This document shows positions 17,602 through 23,516 of a DNA stretch of 26,795 bases, piece after piece; within the stretch, counting starts at the first letter, position 1, and each line of letters begins with the position of its first letter. Origin of the DNA: a virus; IMG/VR virus record IMGVR_UViG_3300008459_011086, positions 1-26,795 of that record; one strand, 5' to 3'. The translations under genes were made by a program, and so were the position numbers. Below the pieces are notes generated by a model. It was not told the DNA's origin and searched no databases. It saw nothing but the letters and a program-made list of their open reading frames with translations.

Positions 17602-18791
17602 TAAACTGTAAAGTTTTGTTGTGACAATATCTTTCCTAAACCATCATTAATTTTATCTAAATCATTTAATAAACTTCCTGCAGCTTTATTTATGTCCATT
17701 GCTGGAGCTCCTTCAGGACTTCCTACTACAGTTGATAAAGCAATTCCAAAATTATAAAGACTATCTAGTAGAGATTCTAATAATTCATAAGTATTATCCC
17801 CTAATAGTAAAGGTTGAGGAGGATTATTAATATCATATGGTCCTAAAAATATAGAATTACTATTCAAATGTACTCTTTCATCAGCATTTAAATTAATAGC
17901 ATTTTTAGTATTTATTTCAACATTTGTTTTTGCAAATATCATTACTTCGTCCTTTTTAGAATTTAAAGTAATTCTATCAGCATTGAATATTACCTGAGAG
18001 TTGAAATAATCAGGTGCATTTAGAGGATTAGTTAAATTGTTTAAAACACCTGTTTTATCTGTTTGGAGAGGGATTTTTTGGGTTGAAGTCAAATAAATTG
18101 AAGAAGCATCTTTATTTATTTGTTCAACGTAATATTGTTTTTTAGGATTAAATGATAATCCATTAGTTAAAATAGTAATAGGATTATCTTCATTGCCTAC
18201 ATTACTCCACTCATTTAAGTTATTATACAGTTTTGTTGTTGAACTAAATCGTAAAGTAGCACCTTGTCTTCCTTGTATTATATGATCTCCTTCAAAAGGA
18301 ATTAAAGGTCTAATGTCTGAATTTTCAACAAAGGTAATTCCAGGGTTACTATCTAAATTATTAAATTGAGAATTAAGTTGAGTATTATTCCATATATTAA
18401 TAGGACCAGAATAATATTTTTTTATAGAGGTGTTACTAATTTGTTTATTATTAGAAGGAAGATCTTCTAAATAAATTAATTCTTTAAGAAGTGGAAAATA
18501 ACAACGGTATGAAGTTTTAGGAATAGCAATACTACATTCTTTATCTAAAAAATCATTATCATTAATTTTTGTAATATTTTGATTATTAATTTCTTCTATG
18601 TTTTTATAAAAAACACTTCCTATACCACTAAAACCTCCTGCTTTTTCAAACATTTCTTTTGTAGGAGTATTTTCTGTAGTAACTACACCAAATACAACTC
18701 CTATTTGAGCTTTTTGGTTTGGAATAAAGTTATTCTTTCCTATAGAGTTAACTACAGATGTAAGATTGTTTGATATTACAAAGCTACTCAT
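17601..18791 (-). CDS. Baseplate hub/spike-like protein (gp5-type region, no lysozyme domain)
   Basis: The 396-residue protein contains IIQGRQGATLRFSSTTK at about 171-187, then NPITILTNG and SSIYLTSTQKIPL at 230-241, a series seen in gp5-like hub proteins of T4-like cyanophages. ADERVHLNSNSIFLG at about 300-315 resembles the beta-prism/spike repeats of such proteins. The C-terminus is helical. No lysozyme active site is visible, so it would not digest peptidoglycan as T4 gp5 does. The start overlaps the preceding gene by 4 bases (ATGA). Gene order (hub, then gp25, then gp6) supports the call. It is moderately sure; a structural search would decide. Confidence 0.65.
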   Translation of the reverse strand: MSSFVISNNLTSVVNSIGKNNFIPNQKAQIGVVFGVVTTENTPTKEMFEKAGGFSGIGSVFYKNIEEINNQNITKINDNDFLDKECSIAIPKTSYRCYFPLLKELIYLEDLPSNNKQISNTSIKKYYSGPINIWNNTQLNSQFNNLDSNPGITFVENSDIRPLIPFEGDHIIQGRQGATLRFSSTTKLYNNLNEWSNVGNEDNPITILTNGLSFNPKKQYYVEQINKDASSIYLTSTQKIPLQTDKTGVLNNLTNPLNAPDYFNSQVIFNADRITLNSKKDEVMIFAKTNVEINTKNAINLNADERVHLNSNSIFLGPYDINNPPQPLLLGDNTYELLESLLDSLYNFGIALSTVVGSPEGAPAMDINKAAGSLLNDLDKINDGLGKILSQQNFTV

Positions 18792-19177
18792 TTCGTTATT
18801 TCTAATTGTACTATTGGAGCCTGTTCTAATAATTTATTTCCTTGTTCTTGTACTGCTTTTTGTTCTTCTAATAAAGCATTAATTTCATCCATATTAATTA
18901 AATCAGTACCATTATTAGCATTAACTGTTGCTGCACGTTGTGCTATAGCTGCCATTTTAATTAATTGTTCATTATTTTTTACATTAACATCAATTAAATC
19001 TTTAACAGTTGGCATTAGCATAACAGCAGAACCTGCATTAGATGTTGCCATAGGTTTCATTGTTTCAATAAATTCACCTATTTGTTTATCAATATCTTTA
19101 TTATTTTTATGTATTTTTTTAAACAAGTCCGATAAAGACATACCATCGAATACTTGTACATCATCAAAATTAGCCAT
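18788..19177 (-). CDS. Small structural-module protein of unknown function
   Basis: A longer frame begins with TTG at 19192, but the ATG at 19177 (MANFDDVQVFDGMSLSDLFKKIH) is the better start and gives 129 residues. The text is helical, with NNKDIDKQIGEFIETMKP near the N-terminus and DEINALLEEQKAVQEQGNKLLEQ near the C-terminus. This is compatible with a coiled-coil oligomer. It is the first gene of the tail operon after the sigma factor, and an ATATTTAT motif lies 14 bases upstream of the ATG. Related proteins occur next to hub genes in T4-like aquatic phages. The function is unknown. Confidence 0.7.
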   Translation of the reverse strand: MANFDDVQVFDGMSLSDLFKKIHKNNKDIDKQIGEFIETMKPMATSNAGSAVMLMPTVKDLIDVNVKNNEQLIKMAAIAQRAATVNANNGTDLINMDEINALLEEQKAVQEQGNKLLEQAPIVQLEITK

Positions 19178-19191
19178 AAATGTATTTACCA

Positions 19192-19199
19192 ATAAATAT
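19192..19199 (-). promoter_or_regulatory. Candidate phage late-promoter motif ATATTTAT before the tail operon
   Basis: The coding strand reads CATATTTATTGG, 14 bases before the ATG at 19177. The same ATATTTAT core, within 20 bases of an ATG, occurs before the genes starting at 7694, 13663, 20508 and 21245. It could be the target of the phage sigma factor encoded next door. In so AT-rich a genome chance matches are easy, so this is a suggestion only. Confidence 0.3.
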
Positions 19200-19205
19200 G
19201 AATAA

Positions 19206-19979
19206 TTAAATTTTTATATATCCGTGGTTGTAATATTCGTTATATAGTTGAACATATATAACTTTTAATTTTTTAATTATTTTAGTAATCTGAGGGGTTG
19301 ATACATCTGTTATTTCACGTATATAAATGTAAAGTGCTTTTTTGTTGAATATTTCTAATGTTTCACGCTTACGAAATAATTCAACAATAGCGTCTGCTGT
19401 TTGAGCATCTTGTTTTTTAGGGAATAATTTGTATATATGAGTGTCTATATATCTAATATATTGATCCATAAAACTATTTTCATCAAATAATAACTCTATA
19501 TTTTTGTCATTTTCATAAAGCATCATTTGCTCATCATCTGATTCATCTACATCAGCTTTTTCCTGTAATTTTTTATAGTTATTTTCGTTGTAAACGATTA
19601 AATAGCGTTTAGCAATAGTACCAAAATAGGAAAATGCTTTTCCTTTAGTTGGATTATATAAATGAAGTTTTTCAAGAAGGAAAGTAATAACCTCGTGTTT
19701 AAGTTCCTCTATTGTATCAGTATCAGTATAATAAAATTTGAATGTATGAATAATATTTTCTGCTAATTTATAAAAACCATATTCAATACGATCATTATAA
19801 ATACGATTACGTTCAAAGGTATCAGTAGTAGCAAGATATTCTACTATAGCATCTTCAGTATCCTGAGTGAAATAAATACGCGGTTCTTTAGGTTTGCGTT
19901 TACGAGGTTGACCACGTTTAGTTAGAGCAATTTTATCATCAGCAAATATATCGGCTCCATAATTATCGTAATAAGACAT
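19206..19979 (-). CDS. Late-transcription sigma factor, T4 gp55-like
   Basis: The 257-residue protein has a sigma region 2-like helical core at about 44-142 (NPTKGKAFSYFGTIAKRYLI corresponds to the region that grips the -10 DNA) and a region 4/HTH-like C-terminus at 214-245 (ALYIYIREITDVSTPQITKIIKKLK). In T4, gp55 replaces the host sigma factor on RNA polymerase and directs it to short TATAAATA-type late promoters, helped by the sliding clamp. The N-terminus is basic (KRGQPRKRKPKEPR at 21-34), close to an AT-hook, and may add DNA contact. The gene has a good host-type promoter just upstream (20002-20034) and lies directly before the tail operon it probably switches on. Confidence 0.82.
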   Translation of the reverse strand: MSYYDNYGADIFADDKIALTKRGQPRKRKPKEPRIYFTQDTEDAIVEYLATTDTFERNRIYNDRIEYGFYKLAENIIHTFKFYYTDTDTIEELKHEVITFLLEKLHLYNPTKGKAFSYFGTIAKRYLIVYNENNYKKLQEKADVDESDDEQMMLYENDKNIELLFDENSFMDQYIRYIDTHIYKLFPKKQDAQTADAIVELFRKRETLEIFNKKALYIYIREITDVSTPQITKIIKKLKVIYVQLYNEYYNHGYIKI

Positions 19980-20001
19980 AGTGATTTTCTAATTTTTAAT
20001 C

Positions 20002-20034
20002 CCAATATATGGAAGAAAAATCACATAACCAAAA
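20002..20034 (-). promoter_or_regulatory. Bacteroidetes-type promoter of the sigma-factor gene
   Basis: On the minus strand, TTTTG (complement of 20030-20034) is followed after exactly 20 bases by TATATTGG (complement of 20002-20009). This matches the Bacteroidetes housekeeping promoter (TTTG, 19-21 bp, TAnnTTTG). It lies between the stop of the preceding gene and the sigma ATG at 19979, leaving a leader of about 20 bases that is A/T-rich with no Shine-Dalgarno site. Confidence 0.65.
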
Positions 20035-20307
20035 TTATTTTCGGTTGTTAAACTCGTTGAGTATTTCTTGAATTTGTTTTAGATTTTGAAAGAAGGTACC
20101 TACTTCATCATCTGTTTTAAATGCACCCAATGTATCTAATTCATCTAATTTTTGTTGAGAATTTTGAATTATAATACTAATAGAGTCAATATATTGCTGT
20201 TGATCAACAACAGCTTTTTCAAGAGTATTATTACGTCTAATAAGAAAAAAAATTCCTATTCCTATAATCTCAAGTAAATGAATACCTAGTAACCAAATCC
20301 ACATCAT
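20035..20307 (-). CDS. Small membrane-anchored coiled-coil protein
   Basis: In this 90-residue protein, residues 2-24 (MWIWLLGIHLLEIIGIGIFFLIR) form one membrane helix followed by arginines, which suggests an N-out, C-in anchor. The rest is a helix with heptad character (VVDQQQYIDSISIIIQNSQQ and QNLKQIQEILNEF). It follows the 65-residue gene with a 3-base gap and has no enzyme motif. I do not recognise a family. A one-helix anchor with a cytoplasmic coil would suit a spanin-like, antiholin-like or host-membrane regulator, but no sequence evidence selects one of these. Confidence 0.65.
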   Translation of the reverse strand: MMWIWLLGIHLLEIIGIGIFFLIRRNNTLEKAVVDQQQYIDSISIIIQNSQQKLDELDTLGAFKTDDEVGTFFQNLKQIQEILNEFNNRK

Positions 20308-20310
20308 ATA

Positions 20311-20508
20311 TTACCCATTAAATTGTTGAGCAAAATCATCTTGTTCTAAAGAAATTATATCTTGTAATTTTTCAATTTGCTCTTTTAAATCACTAATAGA
20401 TTCCAAAGTTGAATCTTGATCAGCATTTCTATTTACTTGAAATTGAATCCTGTTTGCTATTGCTTCTAATTGTATTAACTTTTCCGCAACGTTTTGTTTG
20501 TATTTCAT
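20311..20508 (-). CDS. Small coiled-coil protein
   Basis: The 65-residue protein is almost entirely helical with leucine/isoleucine heptads (AEKLIQLEAIANRIQFQVN, then LESISDLKEQIEKLQDIISLEQDD). It has no membrane segment or metal site. It is followed by the 90-residue anchored coiled-coil gene after 3 bases, so the two may pair through their coils. The ATG is preceded by an AT-rich leader with an ATATTTAT motif 15 bases upstream. Function unknown. Confidence 0.65.
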   Translation of the reverse strand: MKYKQNVAEKLIQLEAIANRIQFQVNRNADQDSTLESISDLKEQIEKLQDIISLEQDDFAQQFNG

Positions 20509-20636
20509 AATATATGTTTATATATAAATATATGACAACTTATGGTTCCCACACCCCTACGTTTTTTCCCATCTCCTTATTTTCAAACCTCTCGTAGGTA
20601 AAATATACCAAAGAAATTTTGTACTTCCAAAGAAGA
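20509..20636 (-). other. Non-coding leader region with a 6-base inverted repeat
   Basis: No gene of useful size lies between the coiled-coil gene and the terminator at 20637. CCTACG (20556-20561) and CGTAGG (20593-20598) form a perfect inverted repeat 31 bases apart and could close a structured leader RNA. The minus strand between them is purine-rich. Candidate -7-like TATATTT elements occur at both ends. No known riboswitch is recognised. Confidence 0.4.
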
Positions 20637-20660
20637 AGGGCATCTTTTTTAAGACGCCCT
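20637..20660 (-). terminator. Rho-independent terminator after the 186-residue gene
   Basis: GGGCATCTT (20638-20646) and AAGACGCCC (20651-20659) make a 9-base stem with a four-base loop. The one mismatched pair is a G-U wobble in the minus-strand RNA, so the hairpin is made for that transcript. A U-rich tail (UUCUUCUUU) follows. It lies 25 bases after the stop of the gene at 20685. Confidence 0.75.
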
Positions 20661-20684
20661 CCTTTTATATAAAGTTTAAATTAA

Positions 20685-21245
20685 TTAAGCTTCAACTCCA
20701 CTATCTAAATCTAAATTAGCTTCTTCAGCAGCATCTTTTAATTTTTCTGCTTTAGCTGGATCTTTTTGTGTTAATGCTTTATAATATCCTTTAAGGGTTT
20801 TAATAACTGAAGGGCCAGCTAGAATACCTGTGGCTACAGCACCTACTAAAGCTACACCTGTCCAAAACGGATCTCCACCAGAAATAGCACCCATTAGTTG
20901 CTTAGCAGCCATTTCAGCTCCAGTTGTTTGTTCATCTAAATTTTCTTTTTTATCTTCACCCTTTATTTTCTTCTTTTCAGCTAATACAGCTTGTAATTCG
21001 GTGCGAACCATTTCTTTTAATTCGCTTTTTGTAAGTGATTTTTTCATTTCTTTTACTATGTTAATTTTTGGAGATTGTTTTAAAATTGTCTCTATTGTTT
21101 TTATTTGATCAGGACTATCAGTAGTTATCTCAAATGAATCATCCATTTTATTATCTTTAATTTGAGTACTACTTATTTCACTACCAACTTTTTCTAGACG
21201 GTTAAGAAGAGCAGCTTTATCCTCAAGTTTTATTTTGAATGTCAT
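20685..21245 (-). CDS. Protein with one membrane segment, unknown function
   Basis: In the 186-residue protein, residues 1-65 form a compact alpha/beta part (KIKLEDKAALLNRLEKVG, DSPDQIKTIETILKQSPKINIV) that resembles an ACT-like or ferredoxin-like fold. Residues 70-105 are a charged helix (LTKSELKEMVRTELQAVLAEKKK). Residues 128-149 are hydrophobic and probably span a membrane (WTGVALVGAVATGILAGPSV). The end is charged helix. The LKEMVRTELQAVL type of helix recurs in phage proteins of this group but gives no function. It is monocistronic: a hairpin terminator follows and an ATATTTAT motif precedes it. Confidence 0.68.
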   Translation of the reverse strand: MTFKIKLEDKAALLNRLEKVGSEISSTQIKDNKMDDSFEITTDSPDQIKTIETILKQSPKINIVKEMKKSLTKSELKEMVRTELQAVLAEKKKIKGEDKKENLDEQTTGAEMAAKQLMGAISGGDPFWTGVALVGAVATGILAGPSVIKTLKGYYKALTQKDPAKAEKLKDAAEEANLDLDSGVEA

Positions 21246-21302
21246 TTACAATAAATATGTACAAAACATAAACCCCACACAGCATTGTGGCTACCTACTC
21301 CA

Positions 21303-21488
21303 CTACTTCAATCCGTATATACGCTTCTTTAAATAATCACAATAAAAATCGTACCATAAACCATGAACAATAGCAAAGGAAATAAATTGGAATAAATCCA
21401 TTCCATTCATTTTAATTGCAAGGTAATGTATTGTAACAAAAAATAAATGTCCAATAACCATAATTAAATTACTAAGTAATTTTTTCAT
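21303..21488 (-). CDS. Small two-helix membrane protein
   Basis: The 61-residue protein contains two hydrophobic stretches, about residues 5-25 (LSNLIMVIGHLFFVTIHYLAI) and 32-50 (LFQFISFAIVHGLWYDFYC), and ends in basic residues. It is driven by the left-pointing half of the divergent promoter centred on 21527 and faces away from the T5orf172-type gene. Small phage membrane proteins of this size serve as superinfection-exclusion factors, holins or host modifiers. I cannot choose between these from the sequence. Confidence 0.62.
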   Translation of the reverse strand: MKKLLSNLIMVIGHLFFVTIHYLAIKMNGMDLFQFISFAIVHGLWYDFYCDYLKKRIYGLK

Positions 21489-21502
21489 AACTTATTTTAT
21501 TT

Positions 21503-21552
21503 TAAATATATTTTAATTATTTTGACTGTCAAAATTATTTAACTTATATTTT
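21503..21552. promoter_or_regulatory. Divergent promoter pair sharing a palindromic -33 element
   Basis: A perfect palindrome (ATTTTGACTGTCAAAAT, 21519-21535) supplies TTTTG to both strands. On the plus strand TTTTG (21520-21524) is followed after 20 bases by TATATTTT (21545-21552), 7 bases before the ATG at 21560. On the minus strand TTTTG (complement of 21530-21534) is followed after 19 bases by TATATTTA (complement of 21503-21510), upstream of the ATG at 21488. The palindrome could also be an operator for a dimeric repressor. Confidence 0.65.
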
Positions 21553-21559
21553 ACACTGT

Positions 21560-22075
21560 ATGAAAAAAAGTTTTACACGTGTACCAATTGAGGATGTTCA
21601 GTTCTATATTCGATTAGAACCTGGCGAATCTAATCTTGCTACTCACTTTGCCCTTATGCCTACTACTGATCCGGGGTTTGAAGAGGGATGGGAAGATGTA
21701 GTATACTTAAAAGAACCAGTAATGGATGCTAGCGGTGGTGTAAGAGCAACTGAATATGTGTATGTGCTAGTAAATAAATCGATGCCTGGTATGGTGAAAA
21801 TAGGAATGACTACTGATACTCCAGTAAAACGCGCACGTGATATTAATAGAGCAACGGGTGTTCCTACACCGTGGGTGCCTGTTTGGTCATTAAAGTGTTA
21901 TGCTTCGCGTATACTTGAGCAGCGAGTGCATGAGTATCTGGGTCAATATAGAGTGGCTGAGAATAGAGAAATGTTTAGAATTGATTCAGTAACGGCACAA
22001 CGTGTAATTGAGGAGTTAGGTAAGGATTTTACAAACTGCCTGTTGGCGGAGCGGATTGAACAACATCTCCGTTAA
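21560..22075 (+). CDS. T5orf172/MUG113-type GIY-YIG domain protein
   Basis: This is the only plus-strand gene found (171 residues). Residues 65-155 fit the T5orf172 domain: EYVYVLVNKSMPGMVKIGMT (65-84) is the degenerate GIY-YIG pair, R91 and R93 follow, then TGVPTPW (99-105). ILEQRVHEYLGQYR (118-131) carries the conserved Glu and His, and REMFRI closes the domain. The family occurs in phages and in KilA-N or Bro-type DNA-binding proteins and is thought to act on DNA as a nuclease. Residues 1-64 are not recognised. It uses its own half of the divergent promoter, and its last 47 bases overlap a convergent 58-residue gene. The sequence is slightly less AT-rich than its neighbours, which could mean recent transfer. 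Confidence 0.85.
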   Translation: MKKSFTRVPIEDVQFYIRLEPGESNLATHFALMPTTDPGFEEGWEDVVYLKEPVMDASGGVRATEYVYVLVNKSMPGMVKIGMTTDTPVKRARDINRATGVPTPWVPVWSLKCYASRILEQRVHEYLGQYRVAENREMFRIDSVTAQRVIEELGKDFTNCLLAERIEQHLR

Positions 22076-22205
22076 CAACGGCTTCCATAAACTGTTCCAA
22101 CGTTAGACCATAGCGTTTAGCTTGTTCCATACGTTGTTTTAATATATGTTCTGCTATTGCTTCTTTAGTTAACAATAGATTATCTTGTATATACTTTGTC
22201 GACAT
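22029..22205 (-). CDS. Short convergent gene, 58 residues, unknown function
   Basis: ATG at 22205 opens a 58-codon frame reading MSTKYIQDNLLLTKEAIAEH, then ILKQRMEQAKRYGLTLEQFMEAVV, and ending in APPTGSL. The composition is that of a real helical protein (charged, few Cys or Trp, good codon use). Its 3' end overlaps the T5orf172-type gene tail to tail by 47 bases. Helices separated by TLEQFMEAV resemble small HTH-like or antitoxin-like proteins, but I see no diagnostic motif. The upstream 65 bases are noncoding and AT-rich. Confidence 0.62.
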   Translation of the reverse strand: MSTKYIQDNLLLTKEAIAEHILKQRMEQAKRYGLTLEQFMEAVVNGDVVQSAPPTGSL

Positions 22206-22270
22206 AAAAGAGGTGTTTAAAAGAGATCTTTGAAATATTGCAAAGTGGTTTAAAATGGGTTAAAATGAAT

Positions 22271-22555
22271 TTAATTATTGCGTTTTGGAGCAAATTTACG
22301 TATTGGTGCTTGTTTTGGATAATTTGTTTTTGGTTGTGGCTTTAAATTATATATTCTTGGTTGTTGATATCTTGGTATATAACGTGGTTGAGGAATATAA
22401 TAATATGGATTAATTGGTCTATAATAAAAAAAATCATAGTAATACGGACGAAATTCATAATAATTTCTATCATAATAAACGGAGTCTGTAGCGTACTCGG
22501 AAACATAGCAACTGCTAAGAAATATTAGAGCGAAAATTGTTAATAATTTTTTCAT
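22271..22555 (-). CDS. Tyr/Pro-rich lipoprotein
   Basis: A longer frame starts at 22660, but the ATG at 22555 gives a clear lipoprotein signal: MKKLLTIFALIFLSSC with lipobox LSSC and Cys16 as the lipid-bearing residue. The mature part (about 79 residues) is remarkably rich in Tyr, Pro and Arg (NYYEFRPYYYDFFYYRP, then IPQPRYIPRYQQPRIY) and ends in a basic KFAPKRNN. It should sit on a membrane facing the periplasm or cell surface. Phages such as T5 make a small lipoprotein (Llp) that blocks their TonB-dependent receptor; a similar exclusion role is possible here but not shown. The family is unknown. Confidence 0.75.
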   Translation of the reverse strand: MKKLLTIFALIFLSSCYVSEYATDSVYYDRNYYEFRPYYYDFFYYRPINPYYYIPQPRYIPRYQQPRIYNLKPQPKTNYPKQAPIRKFAPKRNN

Positions 22556-22736
22556 AGTATATTTGTATATATTGTCGGTGGTTAAAGATTGTATTTCTGT
22601 CGAACATACATATCTTTTTTTTACACCAACCACGCCCCATCGATGGACCGCAATTGGCATGGGAGCAATCCGCGATCAAACCGCTATCGGACCGCCATCG
22701 ATCGACAGCGACCCGATCTCGATCATCTTTTTTGAT
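22556..22736. other. Intergenic region containing a GC-rich, GATC-rich island
   Basis: No convincing gene lies here. About 22634-22724 is roughly 60% G+C by eye, against about 30% around it. It holds the 10-base palindrome CCATCGATGG (22637-22646), two copies of GGACCG (22645, 22689), and four GATC sites within about 60 bases. On the minus strand it follows the stop of the 67-residue gene and precedes the lipoprotein leader. It may be a structured RNA, a protein-binding region or foreign DNA. Confidence 0.5.
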
Positions 22737-22940
22737 TTACGCTTGTACGGCTACATCTAATAATTCACCGTCACTGAATAGATAAGCCATATCATCTATT
22801 ATAATATTACAATTACCATCATTATAGTCTAATAAGTTATCACACTCATCAAATGACCAATCGATCTTACGGTTGTCTAATTCGATGATGAATTCAGTTG
22901 CGCTCATTGTTTCTGCTAATGTTGTGATTTGGAAGTTCAT
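22737..22940 (-). CDS. Small acidic protein, unknown function
   Basis: The 67-residue protein is strongly acidic (FDECDNLLDYNDGNC, IIIDDMAYLFSDGELLD) with an N-terminal helix (LAETMSATEFIIELDNRKI). No membrane segment or enzyme motif is seen. Acidic small early phage proteins often bind host enzymes or mimic DNA, but nothing here proves that. It has its own -7 element (22965-22972) and an A-rich leader. It ends next to the GC-rich island. Confidence 0.62.
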   Translation of the reverse strand: MNFQITTLAETMSATEFIIELDNRKIDWSFDECDNLLDYNDGNCNIIIDDMAYLFSDGELLDVAVQA

Positions 22941-22964
22941 ATTTGTGTTTTTAATTGTGTAATG

Positions 22965-22972
22965 TGAATATA
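22965..22972 (-). promoter_or_regulatory. -7 element TATATTCA for the 67-residue gene
   Basis: The minus strand reads TATATTCAC, 24 bases upstream of the ATG at 22940, followed by the A-rich leader (ACACAATTAAAAA) seen at the other small genes. No good -33 TTTG is visible at the right spacing. Confidence 0.5.
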
Positions 22973-22992
22973 CGTGTATGATTCTGATCAGC

Positions 22993-23193
22993 CTAGCTTA
23001 CCCAGTCTATATTTAAATTATATAGTAGATCAAGTGCTACATCTTTCTCCACCCACCCATTTCCATCTACATCCACAATACTACCTATATAATATAATCC
23101 ATCACGGCACATTAAATCGGATAATTTAAGTATGTGTTGTTGGTTTACTACTGTTGCTTGGCGCTCTAATTCTCTCATTTGTTTAGTTAACAT
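22993..23193 (-). CDS. Small protein, unknown function
   Basis: The 66-residue protein has an N-terminal helix (MLTKQMRELERQATVVNQQHILKLS in two halves) and a strand-rich end (YYIGSIVDVDGNGWVEKDVALDLL). DVDGNGWVEKD looks a little like an EF-hand calcium loop, but there is only one copy and the flanking helices are poor, so I do not claim calcium binding. It has its own -7 element (23216-23223) right after a hairpin. No family is recognised. Confidence 0.62.
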   Translation of the reverse strand: MLTKQMRELERQATVVNQQHILKLSDLMCRDGLYYIGSIVDVDGNGWVEKDVALDLLYNLNIDWVS

Positions 23194-23215
23194 ACGTTTA
23201 ATTTTTATTATAACG

Positions 23216-23223
23216 TAAATATA
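23216..23223 (-). promoter_or_regulatory. -7 element TATATTTA for the 66-residue gene
   Basis: The minus strand has TATATTTA 22 bases upstream of the ATG at 23193, followed by an A-rich leader (AATAAAAATTAAA). It lies 3 bases after the hairpin at 23227-23243. Confidence 0.5.
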
Positions 23224-23226
23224 GGA

Positions 23227-23243
23227 ACGGGGCTTTGCCCCGT
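23227..23243 (-). terminator. Hairpin after the 70-residue gene
   Basis: ACGGGGC and GCCCCGT form a perfect 7-base GC-rich stem with a three-base loop, 4 bases after the stop of the gene at 23248. No U-tract follows, so termination may be weak or factor-dependent, or the hairpin may protect RNA ends. Confidence 0.6.
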
Positions 23244-23247
23244 CACA

Positions 23248-23460
23248 TTATTCTATACCTCTCATCTTTAATATCGTACGCCTTAATTGACTTATTTCCT
23301 CATTACGTTCTTCTATTATCATGAATAGGAGGAATAGTGCTGCCATTATTAATACTAGGAACCCACAGACGAAGTCCATATCGGTTTTAGCCCAGATAAA
23401 CATTAGATACATTGATAATAGACCTAATAATACACTGATAATGCCGTTAAATGTTTTCAT
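23248..23460 (-). CDS. Small two-helix membrane protein with charged tail
   Basis: The 70-residue protein has hydrophobic segments at about 5-23 (NGIISVLLGLLSMYLMFIW) and 31-48 (VCGFLVLIMAALFLLFMI), then a charged helix (EERNEEISQLRRTILKMRGIE). The predicted layout is two membrane spans with a cytoplasmic coil. It has its own -7 element and is enclosed by two strong hairpins, so it is expressed as a single gene. Function unknown. Confidence 0.66.
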   Translation of the reverse strand: MKTFNGIISVLLGLLSMYLMFIWAKTDMDFVCGFLVLIMAALFLLFMIIEERNEEISQLRRTILKMRGIE

Positions 23461-23482
23461 ATTGTAATTTTTAATTGTGTGA

Positions 23483-23490
23483 TGAATATA
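23483..23490 (-). promoter_or_regulatory. -7 element TATATTCA for the 70-residue gene
   Basis: The minus strand has TATATTCA 22 bases upstream of the ATG at 23460, followed by CACACAATTAAAAA. The hairpin at 23492-23513 ends only one base upstream and occupies the space where a -10 to -33 spacer would be. Confidence 0.5.
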
Positions 23491-23491
23491 T

Positions 23492-23513
23492 GAGGCGGGT
23501 TTTGACCCGCCTC
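23492..23513 (-). terminator. Hairpin after the 91-residue gene
   Basis: GAGGCGGGT and ACCCGCCTC form a perfect 9-base stem with a four-base loop, 3 bases after the stop at 23517. An AT-rich run, not a U-tract, follows. Confidence 0.65.
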
Positions 23514-23516
23514 GCT

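Noticed and set aside
22563-22760. Plus-strand frame of 65 codons over the GC-rich island
   Set aside because: It runs antisense across the lipoprotein leader and into the next gene and its composition is not protein-like; openness there reflects the GC-rich sequence.
22993-23193. EF-hand calcium site (DVDGNGWVEKD)
   Set aside because: There is one loop only, with poor flanking helices and no partner hand.
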